Assembly (NCBI GenBank): GCA_037718865.1
Contig: JBBJMP010000001.1
Span: 124,001-188,000, forward strand
Length of the DNA: 64,000 bases
Direction: 5' to 3'
DNA from: JADCRZ01 sp037718865
GTDB lineage: Bacteria > Bacteroidota > Bacteroidia > Chitinophagales > Chitinophagaceae
The first letter of the stretch is position 1, and the number at the start of each line of letters is the position of its first letter. Positions 34,453 through 43,544 of this stretch are shown in pieces. Below the pieces are notes generated by a model. The model was not told where the DNA came from. It saw nothing but the letters and a program-made list of their open reading frames with translations, and searched no databases. A program made the position numbers and the translations under genes.

Positions 34453-35436
34453 TTACCTGAATACCGAATAATTAACCACTATGGAAAAAATAAAACTTAC
34501 CCAATGAAAAAGCAAAGCCAGCCATCGTGAAGGTAAATAAAAATACATAGCACTATGAAAAGTTGATAAGGGTATCAGAACAAGCATCCAGTTAAGATGG
34601 TCTTTCCCCGAATTGAGTACAAGTACAAATAGGGATACGATCAAAAAAAGAAGCATCAGGCTCCAGGCTTTCCTGATATTAATCATCATCTTGTTAAGAT
34701 TTGACTGTACATAATAACCACCCGGAAAAAAAGGTAAGGCCAGTATAACAATACTTGCCGTTAACCACATAGAAGGATGGCCTGGCATATTAAAGACGAC
34801 CGATGGAGTGATCTTGCTCCACTTCCATTGGTCTCCAAGAAATAATATCACAAACAGAAAATAATATGGCGTGATCAAACCAAGCAGGGCGACTATCCAC
34901 TCCGTTACTCGCAACGGACGGGTCACAATCAGGGCCAGAAGTAATAGAAATACAAATGCAATGGCCGGACTGTAAATCAGGGGCAACAGTCCTATCAGGA
35001 CAGCTACATCAAAAATTGAGGCTTTCGGATTATTGTTGTTATATAAGCTGATCAGCCTGTACCAAATCCATACCAGCAGTGAATTAACCAGCAATGGAGC
35101 CGAGAAAGCGCTCCACTCTTTCATCAGGGAACTCAACAGCAGGAACGACATACCTACCAGGTAATGCTGCTTTGGAAAAAGCTTTAGAGAATTACTTATA
35201 CGATTCAGCAAAGTGGCTTGCGTAAATAATAACAGAAAAGCCAGGAGCGAATAAATAACCGGCGTACCGCCGATAAGCGGATCCAGAAAACCGGTTAGCA
35301 ATCTATATAAATAACTATCCCTCTGGTCCGGTGAAGGCTTAAGCGGATGTAAGAATACTGGAAACTTTAAGAACAACCCATAGAGTAACAACAATAAAGC
35401 GTTACCCTGGTTTTTTTGTTTAAAAATACCAATCAC
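34453..35436 (-). CDS. DUF6427 multi-pass membrane protein
   Basis: 327-aa protein with about ten transmembrane helices over its whole length. The start MIGIFKQKN and the block MKEWSAFSAPLLVNSLLVWIW are characteristic of DUF6427, a Bacteroidota-only family. Function is unknown; sequence layout resembles polytopic glycosyltransferase- or O-antigen-like membrane proteins but shows no catalytic motif I can point to. It starts 18 bases after the stop of the upstream secreted protein gene, suggesting co-transcription. Confidence 0.8.
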   Translation of the reverse strand: MIGIFKQKNQGNALLLLLYGLFLKFPVFLHPLKPSPDQRDSYLYRLLTGFLDPLIGGTPVIYSLLAFLLLFTQATLLNRISNSLKLFPKQHYLVGMSFLLLSSLMKEWSAFSAPLLVNSLLVWIWYRLISLYNNNNPKASIFDVAVLIGLLPLIYSPAIAFVFLLLLALIVTRPLRVTEWIVALLGLITPYYFLFVILFLGDQWKWSKITPSVVFNMPGHPSMWLTASIVILALPFFPGGYYVQSNLNKMMINIRKAWSLMLLFLIVSLFVLVLNSGKDHLNWMLVLIPLSTFHSAMYFYLPSRWLALLFHWVSFIFSIVVNYSVFR

Positions 35437-35454
35437 CGGGTGGACATAATTTTA

Positions 35455-36984
35455 TTAGAATTCGATTTTTGCAAAGCAAAGGTAATTCCTGTACAAACAG
35501 GGAATAACCATTTGCCTGGAGCCTACCTGTTTTCCAAACCGGGGCATAAATTCGTATCCTTTATCAAGGTTTTTCAATGTGGGGTTGCGTATGATCTTTC
35601 CATCAGGCCCCATCGATTGATTATTCAATAAAAGAGTCCTCCGCTCTGCCTGGTTAAACAGGAAATGAACCTCTCCTCCGGTATTCATAAGCTGGAAGGA
35701 TATCATATTGTCTGTTTCATCATCATACTGACTTTTATTGATGATATTACTCCACTCAAGACCACCTTCTTTGTTGAAGGAAAGCACCATAATATTTTCA
35801 GCGAAATACCTGGTTAAGCCGGTATTACCATACCTGTTCCAGGGCATATACCAGGGACTGCTATACATCGGTGACCAGTAATAATAATCCATAGGAGACA
35901 TCCATGGATTACCCCAGTTGAGATAGTTCCACCGGTTAAAGGTATTACCCCTGGACGTGGAATACAAACTTTCGCCGATGACGATAAATCCTCCATCTTT
36001 TCGGGTAATGATGTTTTTTATGAAGTAATCGTTGAAAGCCATTTTCTTATTGGCATCGGAACTTTTTGCCATTGTGCGCAGCTCATCGTTAAAAACGGTA
36101 AGACTGTCCTCGAGCTTAACATTCAGGCTTTTATCCCACAAAAGACTATACAACCCTTCTATATTACCGCGACGTTGTTTATAGTATAAAGCATTCAGGA
36201 TAATGCGCTTATTCGAATTGTCTACCTTCAGTTTCAGTTCGTCCAGGATGAGGTTCCTGGTATCTACATCCTTCACGGAAAACACAATGGCTTCAGGCGA
36301 TTTTATTACCATCATCACCTTTGAAATGAGATCGCTGTTTGACGTGCGCCGGAACTTGCCAAACACCAGGTCGCCCTCATTTGTCAGCAGGAAGTCGGTA
36401 AAATAATCATTCCTCTCCTCCATGGTTATACTTAACCTGTTTCTTCCCAACAGGTCGAGGCGATCATTAAATAATAAGGTGGTAAAAAAGAAATTTTTCT
36501 GATTCCGGTTATTAATCTTAAAGATCATGATCTTTTGCTTGTCGTCGCTGTTGATCGTGGTATAGATCTTATTGTTGGCAGCGAATCCGATCTGGGTAGT
36601 ATCAAGGTCTATTGCCTGACCTACTTTCTTTCCATTCCCATCCAATTTGACGGCAACACAATACAGGATATTTCTGCGCTGGTACTGATAGATCATATAA
36701 AAAAAATCAGGATAGGCTATGAAATCAACATTGATCCAACGGTCCGAGCCCTCCAGCTGCACTCTTTCTTTCAACTTCATCTCGTTGTCGTACACACTTA
36801 TATCATGATCGTTGCGGTTATTTTTATAGACCAGAAAGTTGCCTCCGATTTTGCCTATGATATCAAATTCAGTTCTACGGGAATCTTCACGTTCAGGTTC
36901 AGAGTAGAGAATCCTGGGAGCCTGAGAGAATGCGGTAAGAGAGAAACAGACAAAAAAAATACAATGGAAAAACTTACTTCTCAT
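35455..36984 (-). CDS. Secreted protein of unknown function
   Basis: 509-aa protein with a clear signal peptide (about 1-21, SLTAFSQ). The remainder is beta-rich with recurring strands like FDIIGKIGGNFLVYKNN and no catalytic motif that I recognise, suggesting a propeller-like fold. A Trp/Tyr/Pro-rich insertion near residues 330-375 (NWGNPWMSPMDYYYW) is conspicuous. Proteins of this design are common and unannotated in Bacteroidota. Likely periplasmic or surface. It is co-directional with the DUF6427 gene. Confidence 0.7.
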   Translation of the reverse strand: MRSKFFHCIFFVCFSLTAFSQAPRILYSEPEREDSRRTEFDIIGKIGGNFLVYKNNRNDHDISVYDNEMKLKERVQLEGSDRWINVDFIAYPDFFYMIYQYQRRNILYCVAVKLDGNGKKVGQAIDLDTTQIGFAANNKIYTTINSDDKQKIMIFKINNRNQKNFFFTTLLFNDRLDLLGRNRLSITMEERNDYFTDFLLTNEGDLVFGKFRRTSNSDLISKVMMVIKSPEAIVFSVKDVDTRNLILDELKLKVDNSNKRIILNALYYKQRRGNIEGLYSLLWDKSLNVKLEDSLTVFNDELRTMAKSSDANKKMAFNDYFIKNIITRKDGGFIVIGESLYSTSRGNTFNRWNYLNWGNPWMSPMDYYYWSPMYSSPWYMPWNRYGNTGLTRYFAENIMVLSFNKEGGLEWSNIINKSQYDDETDNMISFQLMNTGGEVHFLFNQAERRTLLLNNQSMGPDGKIIRNPTLKNLDKGYEFMPRFGKQVGSRQMVIPCLYRNYLCFAKIEF

Positions 36985-37164
36985 AAAAGTTACATATTGT
37001 CTTTTAAAAGTACATGTTACATGCCAAATTAGAAATTGTTCTTTTTTACTAACACAATAGTATTCAAGAAGATCATGTCAAAAATGTAAAAGGCTTAATT
37101 TTAACAGGATTTTGAACGAACGAGCCTGTTTTCAATTATGAACAATAACAAACCTAATTACCTA

Positions 37165-37172
37165 TACCTTTG
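37165..37172 (+). promoter_or_regulatory. Possible -7 promoter element of kup
   Basis: TACCTTTG is a perfect TAnnTTTG match about 70 bases upstream of the kup start; no TTG lies at the ideal 19-base spacing. The rest of the gap 36985-37240 shows no riboswitch-like structure that I could identify. Confidence 0.4.
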
Positions 37173-37240
37173 TAAAGGAACAGGGTGATCAGCTCGTTAA
37201 CTCTGCAGCAGCCCTTGTAAAACACATATAACAAGTAAAA

Positions 37241-39223
37241 GTGGGCAAAAAGCTTAACAAAGTAACTTCAGCCGGCCTTTTAGTTGCTTTAGGAATTATT
37301 TACGGAGATATAGGTACATCACCACTCTACGTTTTCAATGCCATAATCGGAAACAGGATAATATCAACCCAACTCATCACGGGAACGCTTTCCTGCATCA
37401 TCTGGACCTTAACCTTACAAACAACCATCAAATACGTTTTGCTGGTATTGCGTGCGGATAATAAAGGAGAAGGGGGAACATTCGCCCTTTACGCCCTGGT
37501 TCGCCGACAGCAAAAGTGGCTGGTTTTGCCGGCTATGCTGGGAGGTGCTGCCCTGCTGGCTGATGGTATAATAACACCTCCTATCTCTATTACTTCCGCT
37601 GTTGAAGGACTAAAGGAATTACCGGCCCTCCGGAACCTGGGAGATAATACTATCGTGTATGTTGTACTTTCCATACTTGCCGTTTTTTTCTTTTTTCAGC
37701 AGTTCGGCACAGGCGCGATTGGTAAGTTATTTGGGCCGGTCATGTTTATCTGGTTCACCATGCTGGCGGTACTCGGCGTGTACCATATATTCGATGACCT
37801 CTCCATATTCAAAGCGTTGAGCCCCTATTATGCACTGCAGTTCCTGATTAACTATCCTCACGGGTTCTGGCTACTGAGTGCGGTTTTTCTTTGCACCACC
37901 GGAGCAGAAGCTTTGTACAGTGACCTGGGCCACTGCGGAAGGGGAAATATCAGGGCCAGCTGGGTCTATGTTAAATCATGCCTCTTGCTCAATTATTTCG
38001 GACAGGGCGCATCTTTGCTGGCACATCATCAAAATCTGCGCATAACACCGGAGGTTAAAGCACAGCTAGGGATTAATGCATTTTTTGACCTGATGCCGCA
38101 TTGGTTCATCATTCCTGGAGTGATTATCGCAACTACAGCAGCCATCATTGCAAGCCAGGCAATGATCACAGGTTCATTTACCCTGATCGGAGAAGCCATG
38201 CGATTAAATCTATGGCCAAAATTGAAAGTTCGTTACCCTTCGGAAGAAAAGGGGCAGCTTTTTATTCCAAGCCTTAACTTCATGCTCTTTATAGGATGCG
38301 CCTTTGTGGTATTGTACTTCCGCCAATCGTCAAGGATGGAAGCTGCCTATGGCCTGGCCATTATCGTGACCATGCTGGTCACTACCATTTTGTTTGCCAA
38401 TTATCTTGTTTCCAGAAGAGTAAATTCCTTATTGATCTATGTATTCCTTATAGGTTATTTCACTATTGAGGTGGCCTACCTTATCGCACTTCTACAGAAA
38501 TTTACACACGGAGGATATATAACCTTACTATTGGGCGGCGTCATGTTCATTATTATGTATATATGGTTCCGGAGCCGCAGGATCAAGAACCGCTACGTGG
38601 AATTTGTTCGCCTGGAGCATTACATTCCTCAAATACAGGAGTTAAGCAATGACAAAACCGTTCCAAAATATGCCACTCACTTGGTATATTTAACCTCAGC
38701 CAACAATCCCAAAGAAATTGAGCACAAGATCATCTATTCGATATTGAACAGGAAGCCAAAGCGCGCAGATATCTATTGGTTCGTGCATGTGGATACATTA
38801 GATGACCCCTATACCTGCGAGTATTCCGTGTATCATATTATTCCCAATGATATTATCCGGGTAGAGTTCCGACTGGGTTTCCGCATGGAACCAAGGATAA
38901 ATCTTTTATTCCGCAAAGTAGTGGCTGACCTGGTAAACAACAATGAAGTAAACATTACCAGCCGGTACGAAAGCCTGGAACGAAATAATGTAGTTGGTGA
39001 TTTCCAATTCATCGTCATGGAAAAATACCTCAGCCAGGATAATGATCTGCCCTTCTTTGAACGGATTGTGATGAAACTGCATTTCTGGATTAAAGAATTA
39101 AGCTTGTCGGAAGAGCGAGGCTTCGGGCTTGACCCATCTAATATCGTTATTGAAAAATTCCCCTTAATCGTATCTCCTGTATCCAATATACGGTTAAAGC
39201 GTGCGGATGATTACACAGAATGA
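37241..39223 (+). CDS. kup: KUP-type potassium uptake protein
   Basis: 660-aa K+/H+ symporter of the KUP/HAK/KT family. The N-terminal signature GIIYGDIGTSPLYVF lies at about 18-32 and the selectivity-type segment GEGGTFALYALVRR follows. About twelve transmembrane helices fill residues 10-440, with a soluble C-terminal domain after that. The start codon is GTG at 37241. Transcribed alone from a gap carrying a possible promoter. Confidence 0.93.
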   Translation: MGKKLNKVTSAGLLVALGIIYGDIGTSPLYVFNAIIGNRIISTQLITGTLSCIIWTLTLQTTIKYVLLVLRADNKGEGGTFALYALVRRQQKWLVLPAMLGGAALLADGIITPPISITSAVEGLKELPALRNLGDNTIVYVVLSILAVFFFFQQFGTGAIGKLFGPVMFIWFTMLAVLGVYHIFDDLSIFKALSPYYALQFLINYPHGFWLLSAVFLCTTGAEALYSDLGHCGRGNIRASWVYVKSCLLLNYFGQGASLLAHHQNLRITPEVKAQLGINAFFDLMPHWFIIPGVIIATTAAIIASQAMITGSFTLIGEAMRLNLWPKLKVRYPSEEKGQLFIPSLNFMLFIGCAFVVLYFRQSSRMEAAYGLAIIVTMLVTTILFANYLVSRRVNSLLIYVFLIGYFTIEVAYLIALLQKFTHGGYITLLLGGVMFIIMYIWFRSRRIKNRYVEFVRLEHYIPQIQELSNDKTVPKYATHLVYLTSANNPKEIEHKIIYSILNRKPKRADIYWFVHVDTLDDPYTCEYSVYHIIPNDIIRVEFRLGFRMEPRINLLFRKVVADLVNNNEVNITSRYESLERNNVVGDFQFIVMEKYLSQDNDLPFFERIVMKLHFWIKELSLSEERGFGLDPSNIVIEKFPLIVSPVSNIRLKRADDYTE

Positions 39224-39283
39224 TCAGACGCAATATTACGCTATCTTGGAACTCCAAATTGATCGGCAGAACGATTTCACCCA

Positions 39284-40072
39284 TTGAACCCGACCATAAT
39301 CTATATCATTGCCGGCTATCTAGCCCTCATCCTGGTTGCTTACCTTATCCAGGACAGGTTTATTTTTAAACCGGAAAAACTACACGCTGATTTCAAATTC
39401 CAGTACGATGTGCCGTTCAGGGAGTTGTTTTTTGATGTAGAGCAGGGCGTTCGGATAAACGGATTGCACTTCTTCCGTGACTCTCCTAAAGGGCTGATCC
39501 TGTATTTTCATGGCAATACCCGTAGTATAAAGGGATGGGCTCGTTATGCGAAAGATTTTTACAGGTATGATTATGACGTAGTACTGGTTGATTACAGGGG
39601 CTTTGGGAAAAGTACGGGTAAACGCAGTGAAAAGGATATGTTGAATGATATGCAGTTTGTATATGATACACTAACGATTCAATATACCCAGCACCACGTT
39701 ATAGTATATGGAAGAAGCATGGGTAGCGGATTTGCCGCAAAAATAGCTTCAGACAATAATCCCCGTTACCTGATACTGGACGCTCCGTATTATAGTTTTA
39801 AGAAAGTGGTGGAACGCTTTCTCCCTATGATGCCTTTGCGCTGGGTGCTGCGGTACCATCTTCGCACAGACCAGTGGATAAAACAGGTAAACTGTCATAC
39901 GTATATCATTCATGGCACAAAAGACTGGCTCATTCCTATTCGTAATAGTGAAAAATTACAGGCTATTAACCCCCGGCGAATAACCTTGATACGTATTGAA
40001 GGTGGCAGGCACAACAACCTGCCCTCTTTTCCGGAATACCACAATTTTATCAGGGATATTCTTAAGGATTAA
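39284..40072 (+). CDS. Alpha/beta hydrolase, membrane-anchored (BEM46/FrsA-like)
   Basis: 262-aa protein with an N-terminal membrane helix (about 4-22) and an alpha/beta hydrolase fold. The nucleophile is Ser145 in YGRSMGSG; the acid is in HGTKDWLIP and the histidine in GGRHNNLP. The oxyanion motif is YFHGNTRS. The likeliest start is TTG at 39284, since no ATG lies in frame before the anchor. It closely resembles the next gene, so the two are tandem paralogues. Substrate unknown. Confidence 0.78.
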   Translation: MNPTIIYIIAGYLALILVAYLIQDRFIFKPEKLHADFKFQYDVPFRELFFDVEQGVRINGLHFFRDSPKGLILYFHGNTRSIKGWARYAKDFYRYDYDVVLVDYRGFGKSTGKRSEKDMLNDMQFVYDTLTIQYTQHHVIVYGRSMGSGFAAKIASDNNPRYLILDAPYYSFKKVVERFLPMMPLRWVLRYHLRTDQWIKQVNCHTYIIHGTKDWLIPIRNSEKLQAINPRRITLIRIEGGRHNNLPSFPEYHNFIRDILKD

Positions 40073-40139
40073 TGAGGTGATAGGTGGTTATTCCGATTGC
40101 TGTATATCTTTGCACGCTAGAGAAAGAATTGGAAATGTC

Positions 40140-41003
40140 ATGCTATTAGAACGCTCTGTCGCCGGATGGTCCGGAAAAACTTTGTTTCGGTGGTTAAAAA
40201 TCGGTATTATCATCTATTGCCTGTGTGGATTTGCTTTATATTATCTTCAGGATTATATTTTATTTCGTCCCGTACAGATATCCCGTCATCAGCCCTATGA
40301 TTTTAAGCTTCCGCATAACGACATAAATATTCCTTTCGACAAAACATCAAACCTGAATATCGTTCAGTTTTTAACTCCTGATGGTAAAAAAAAGGGAGTA
40401 GTACTCTATTTTCATGGCAACAAAAAAAATATATCCTGGTATGCGAAATATGCCCCTTATTTCACCAAACATGGATATGAAGTGTGGATGATCGACTATC
40501 CGGGTTTTGGCAAGAGCACAGGCAAACTGACAGAGCAGCGCTTGTATGACTTTGCCATTCAGGTATACAAGCTGGCACGTACCCGGTTCGGCAAAGATCA
40601 TATTATTATTTACGGCAAGTCAATGGGGACAGGCATTGCAGCCTACCTGGCTTCTGTTAAAGACTGCAAAAGACTGATATTGGAAACGCCCTATTACAGC
40701 ATGCATTCGCTCCTTGGCGGGTATTTTCCCGTCTTTGCCGTCAGCAGGTTAATCCATTATCGCCTGCCCACCTTTGAGTACCTGGCAAACGTCAGCGCTC
40801 CTGTAATTATTTTTCATGGTAGTGCCGACGGTGTAATTCCGTACCGCAACGCCCAAAAATTAAATGAGGTATTAAAGCCAGGCGATGAATTTTTAACGGT
40901 AACCGGGGGAAGCCATAATGATCTTTATGATTTTGCACTTGTCCGGAATAAGCTGGATTCCATATTAGCCTCCCCTATTCTTCCAATATCACTTTATCCT
41001 TAG
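40140..41003 (+). CDS. Alpha/beta hydrolase, tandem paralogue
   Basis: 287-aa protein started at the ATG at 40140; the open frame from 39996 overlaps the previous gene. A membrane helix (about 19-38) precedes the same fold as its neighbour, with LYFHGNKKN, nucleophile Ser161 in YGKSMGTG, acid in HGSADGVIPY and histidine in GGSHNDLYDF. Both share YxGFGKSTGK blocks (DYRGFGKSTG versus DYPGFGKSTG). Its 3' end overlaps the convergent LD-carboxypeptidase gene by 29 bases. Substrate unknown. Confidence 0.82.
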   Translation: MLLERSVAGWSGKTLFRWLKIGIIIYCLCGFALYYLQDYILFRPVQISRHQPYDFKLPHNDINIPFDKTSNLNIVQFLTPDGKKKGVVLYFHGNKKNISWYAKYAPYFTKHGYEVWMIDYPGFGKSTGKLTEQRLYDFAIQVYKLARTRFGKDHIIIYGKSMGTGIAAYLASVKDCKRLILETPYYSMHSLLGGYFPVFAVSRLIHYRLPTFEYLANVSAPVIIFHGSADGVIPYRNAQKLNEVLKPGDEFLTVTGGSHNDLYDFALVRNKLDSILASPILPISLYP

Positions 41004-41883
41004 TAACCTTTAATTTATATCCGACCCCTACCTTCAAGGCATAATTTTCTTTTTCGTGGCTCACCGGAAAATTAAAACTGACGGGGTACCTGTATTCTTT
41101 AACAATATCATGGATGATCTCATAAGCCGTTTTACCGAAAGGCCTTTCAGTATCTTTGCTGCCGCTAAAGCCTCCAATGATCAAACCGGCTAGCCTGTCC
41201 AGCTTACCGCTTCGTTTACATTGATATAACATTCGATCTATATTATACAGGTATTCTCCCACATCTTCCAAAAAAAGGATTTTACCTTTTGTCTTAACAT
41301 CTGATGAAGTTCCGATACAGTGAGCAAACAAGGCAAGATTTCCGCCCACCAGCTCACCCACAGCTTCGCCTTTGTGGTTAAAAGTGTGTGATGAACAAAA
41401 ATACTTCGCCTTTTTTCCATTCAAGGCATTTCGCAGGGATTGCACATATTCGTTCTTATATCCTTCGTCATTAAACGCCGCTGCCATCGGTGCATGTATG
41501 GAAGCAATGTTAACATTTGCATACAGGTGTGCCAGCAGAATACAGATATCGCTAAAACCGATTATCCATTTGGGTTTTTTTTTAAACCGCGAGAAATTGA
41601 TCTGCCCGATGATCCTACCCATTCCGTACCCTCCCCTTGCGCAAAGGATCGCTTTTACTTCATCATCATCCATCATCTGCTGAAGATCGGCAAGGCGCTC
41701 TTCATCTGTTCCGGAAAAGAAAACACCGGAATTACCTCCCACCGTTGTACCCGTCTTTACAGCATAACCCCAATCATGCAAAACGTTCATGCAGGTTTGC
41801 GTATTTTCCAAAGACATATACCCGGATGGACATACAATACCGATTGTATCGCCTTTTTTTAGATATGCGGGTATTCTCGTCAT
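40975..41883 (-). CDS. LD-carboxypeptidase (S66 family), cytoplasmic type
   Basis: 302-aa serine peptidase of the LdcA/MccF family, which removes the terminal D-alanine from muropeptide tetrapeptides during wall recycling. Ser111 in WIIGFSDI is the nucleophile; a Glu in LFLEDVGEYLYNIDRM and a His in FPVSHEKENYAL complete the Ser-Glu-His triad. CARGGYGMGRI is the family's conserved loop. No signal peptide. A paralogue with an N-terminal export-like segment lies at 45242-46258; the TIR operon separates them. Confidence 0.92.
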   Translation of the reverse strand: MTRIPAYLKKGDTIGIVCPSGYMSLENTQTCMNVLHDWGYAVKTGTTVGGNSGVFFSGTDEERLADLQQMMDDDEVKAILCARGGYGMGRIIGQINFSRFKKKPKWIIGFSDICILLAHLYANVNIASIHAPMAAAFNDEGYKNEYVQSLRNALNGKKAKYFCSSHTFNHKGEAVGELVGGNLALFAHCIGTSSDVKTKGKILFLEDVGEYLYNIDRMLYQCKRSGKLDRLAGLIIGGFSGSKDTERPFGKTAYEIIHDIVKEYRYPVSFNFPVSHEKENYALKVGVGYKLKVTKDKVILEE

Positions 41884-41966
41884 TAAATCATAATTTAAAC
41901 CGATAAATCCATGCTTTCTTAAAGATTTTCTCTATTTTAAAGTAATTAACACCCCAATGCTTTTGG

Positions 41967-42266
41967 ATGGTTGAAGGTAGCAATTATAATATATTTTATC
42001 GTCGTGATAAAATTCATCAACTAATTGCCAGTAATGAGATCAGGCAGGCAACATTGCTTCTATTAGACTTTGCCAGAGATTTCTCCCGCGATAAAAACTT
42101 TGAAACAGAAGCTTTAATAGTTTGTTCCAACAGTGCCGAATATGAGAAAGAAAAACGCCAGAGAATACAGGAACTAGCAGAGTTGAACAGGTTAAAAAAA
42201 ATAATTATACAAACGGTTTGTGATATTTTAAATGAAATAATCAATTCCCAGCGGGAAGCCGCCTAA
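41967..42266 (+). CDS. Small helical stand-alone adaptor (effector-associated-domain-like)
   Basis: 99-aa, wholly helical, highly charged protein, first gene of a four-gene operon. Its core HQLIASNEIRQATLLLLDFA, followed by a TEALIV segment, an EKEKRQRIQEL helix and a final LKKIIIQTVCDILNEI helix, resembles the N-termini of the operon's ABC ATPase and TIR proteins. The layout (helix with LLxLL, Asn/Glu-rich second helix, closing LLxEI helix) is that of effector-associated domains of bacterial conflict systems. I infer a homotypic adaptor or inhibitor. No enzymatic motif. The next gene starts two bases after its stop. Confidence 0.72.
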   Translation: MVEGSNYNIFYRRDKIHQLIASNEIRQATLLLLDFARDFSRDKNFETEALIVCSNSAEYEKEKRQRIQELAELNRLKKIIIQTVCDILNEIINSQREAA

Positions 42267-42268
42267 CC

Positions 42269-43537
42269 ATGCCACCAGATGATATTTTAACAGCATTGGC
42301 CCATATAAAAAACCTCGCCTTTTCGAATCCTGCCAAAGCATCGGATTTGCTGGTCGGCTTTGCGTGTAAATATGCCATTGACAGTAAGCTGATTACAGAA
42401 AGCGTTCTTATACAAAACGATATAAATGCTTCTTTACAGGAAAACCTGCCTGAATATTCAAACACAAGCAATTTATCAGAGGATATAGTAAGCCTAAGTA
42501 TCCGAATAGGAGAAGACTATATACAAAATCCTGATAAGGAAAAAATAGCAGCAAGCAATAATATACTACTAGAAAAATTTAATGAGTTACGACCAGCGAT
42601 CACATCTGTGGCCAAGGTTGAAAATCTTTCGTTTTATTATTCAAGAAAAAGTAAATCAAGCTTTGAATTATCAAATATTGACCTGGATCTGAAATATGGT
42701 CAAATAACGGGTGTAGTAGGTGAAAATGGAAATGGTAAAACAACATTACTTAAAATAATTGCCGGGCTATTAAATCAGAAAAGCGGTAAACTTATCTACC
42801 CGGCGCTTTTTGACAAAACATCTTTCAATTATGAAAAACTGAAACAGCAGTTGGCTTACATTCCCCAGCGTTTGCCGCAATGGAATGGCAAGGTTAAAGA
42901 CAATTTGCACTTCATGGCAAGTATTAAAGGGATCAGAGGCAAAGAAAACATTCGGGAAGTGGGGTACATTATCTCCCGACTTGGGTTAGAAGAATATGAA
43001 AATTGCAGATGGGATGAGTTGTCCGGGGGCTATCAAATGAGGTTTGAACTGGCAAATATGCTTGTATGGAAACCGAAACTACTTGTTTTGGATGAACCAC
43101 TTGCTAACCTCGACATAAAATCACAGATCGACTTTTTAAGGACTTTAAGAGAAATAACCAGTAATATCCGAAACCCTTTGTCTGTTATCATTAGTTCTCA
43201 GCATTTACTTATGATTGAAAATATCGCTGACAATATTATTTTTCTCAAAAATGGAACCGCTGATTTCAATGGGCCAATGAAATGTGTAGGAGAAAACAGG
43301 AAAGAAAACGTTTACGAAGTCGAATGTTCTCTATCCATCCACGAATTGAGAAATGTGTTGCAGGGTTTGCCCGTATCCCGGATTAGAAGTAATGGCTTTT
43401 CGTATATTGTTTACACTGATTTGAACATAACCTCGACAGATATTACCCATAAATTTAAAATAGCCGGAATTCAAATAAAATTATTCAGGGATATTAGTAC
43501 GTCTACAAAATCATTATTCGAAATAGGACAAGATTAA
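42269..43537 (+). CDS. ABC ATPase with helical adaptor-like N-terminus
   Basis: 422-aa protein. Residues 1-110 are helical and not part of a normal ABC subunit; IKNLAFSNPAKASDLLVGFA with a following TESVLI segment resembles the preceding 99-aa protein. Residues about 115-330 are a complete ABC ATPase: Walker A GENGNGKTT (151-159), Q-loop Gln200, signature LSGGY (251-255), Walker B LLVLDEP with Glu276, and switch His312. The last 90 residues form a ligand- or partner-binding tail. All catalytic residues are intact. It is translationally linked to both neighbours and probably pairs with the next gene's membrane protein. Confidence 0.82.
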   Translation: MPPDDILTALAHIKNLAFSNPAKASDLLVGFACKYAIDSKLITESVLIQNDINASLQENLPEYSNTSNLSEDIVSLSIRIGEDYIQNPDKEKIAASNNILLEKFNELRPAITSVAKVENLSFYYSRKSKSSFELSNIDLDLKYGQITGVVGENGNGKTTLLKIIAGLLNQKSGKLIYPALFDKTSFNYEKLKQQLAYIPQRLPQWNGKVKDNLHFMASIKGIRGKENIREVGYIISRLGLEEYENCRWDELSGGYQMRFELANMLVWKPKLLVLDEPLANLDIKSQIDFLRTLREITSNIRNPLSVIISSQHLLMIENIADNIIFLKNGTADFNGPMKCVGENRKENVYEVECSLSIHELRNVLQGLPVSRIRSNGFSYIVYTDLNITSTDITHKFKIAGIQIKLFRDISTSTKSLFEIGQD

Positions 43538-43544
43538 ACAAACC

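Noticed and set aside
41884..41966. Promoter of the TIR operon
   Set aside because: TATTTTAA at 41933 is a poor match to TAnnTTTG and lacks a spaced TTG; no confident call is possible.
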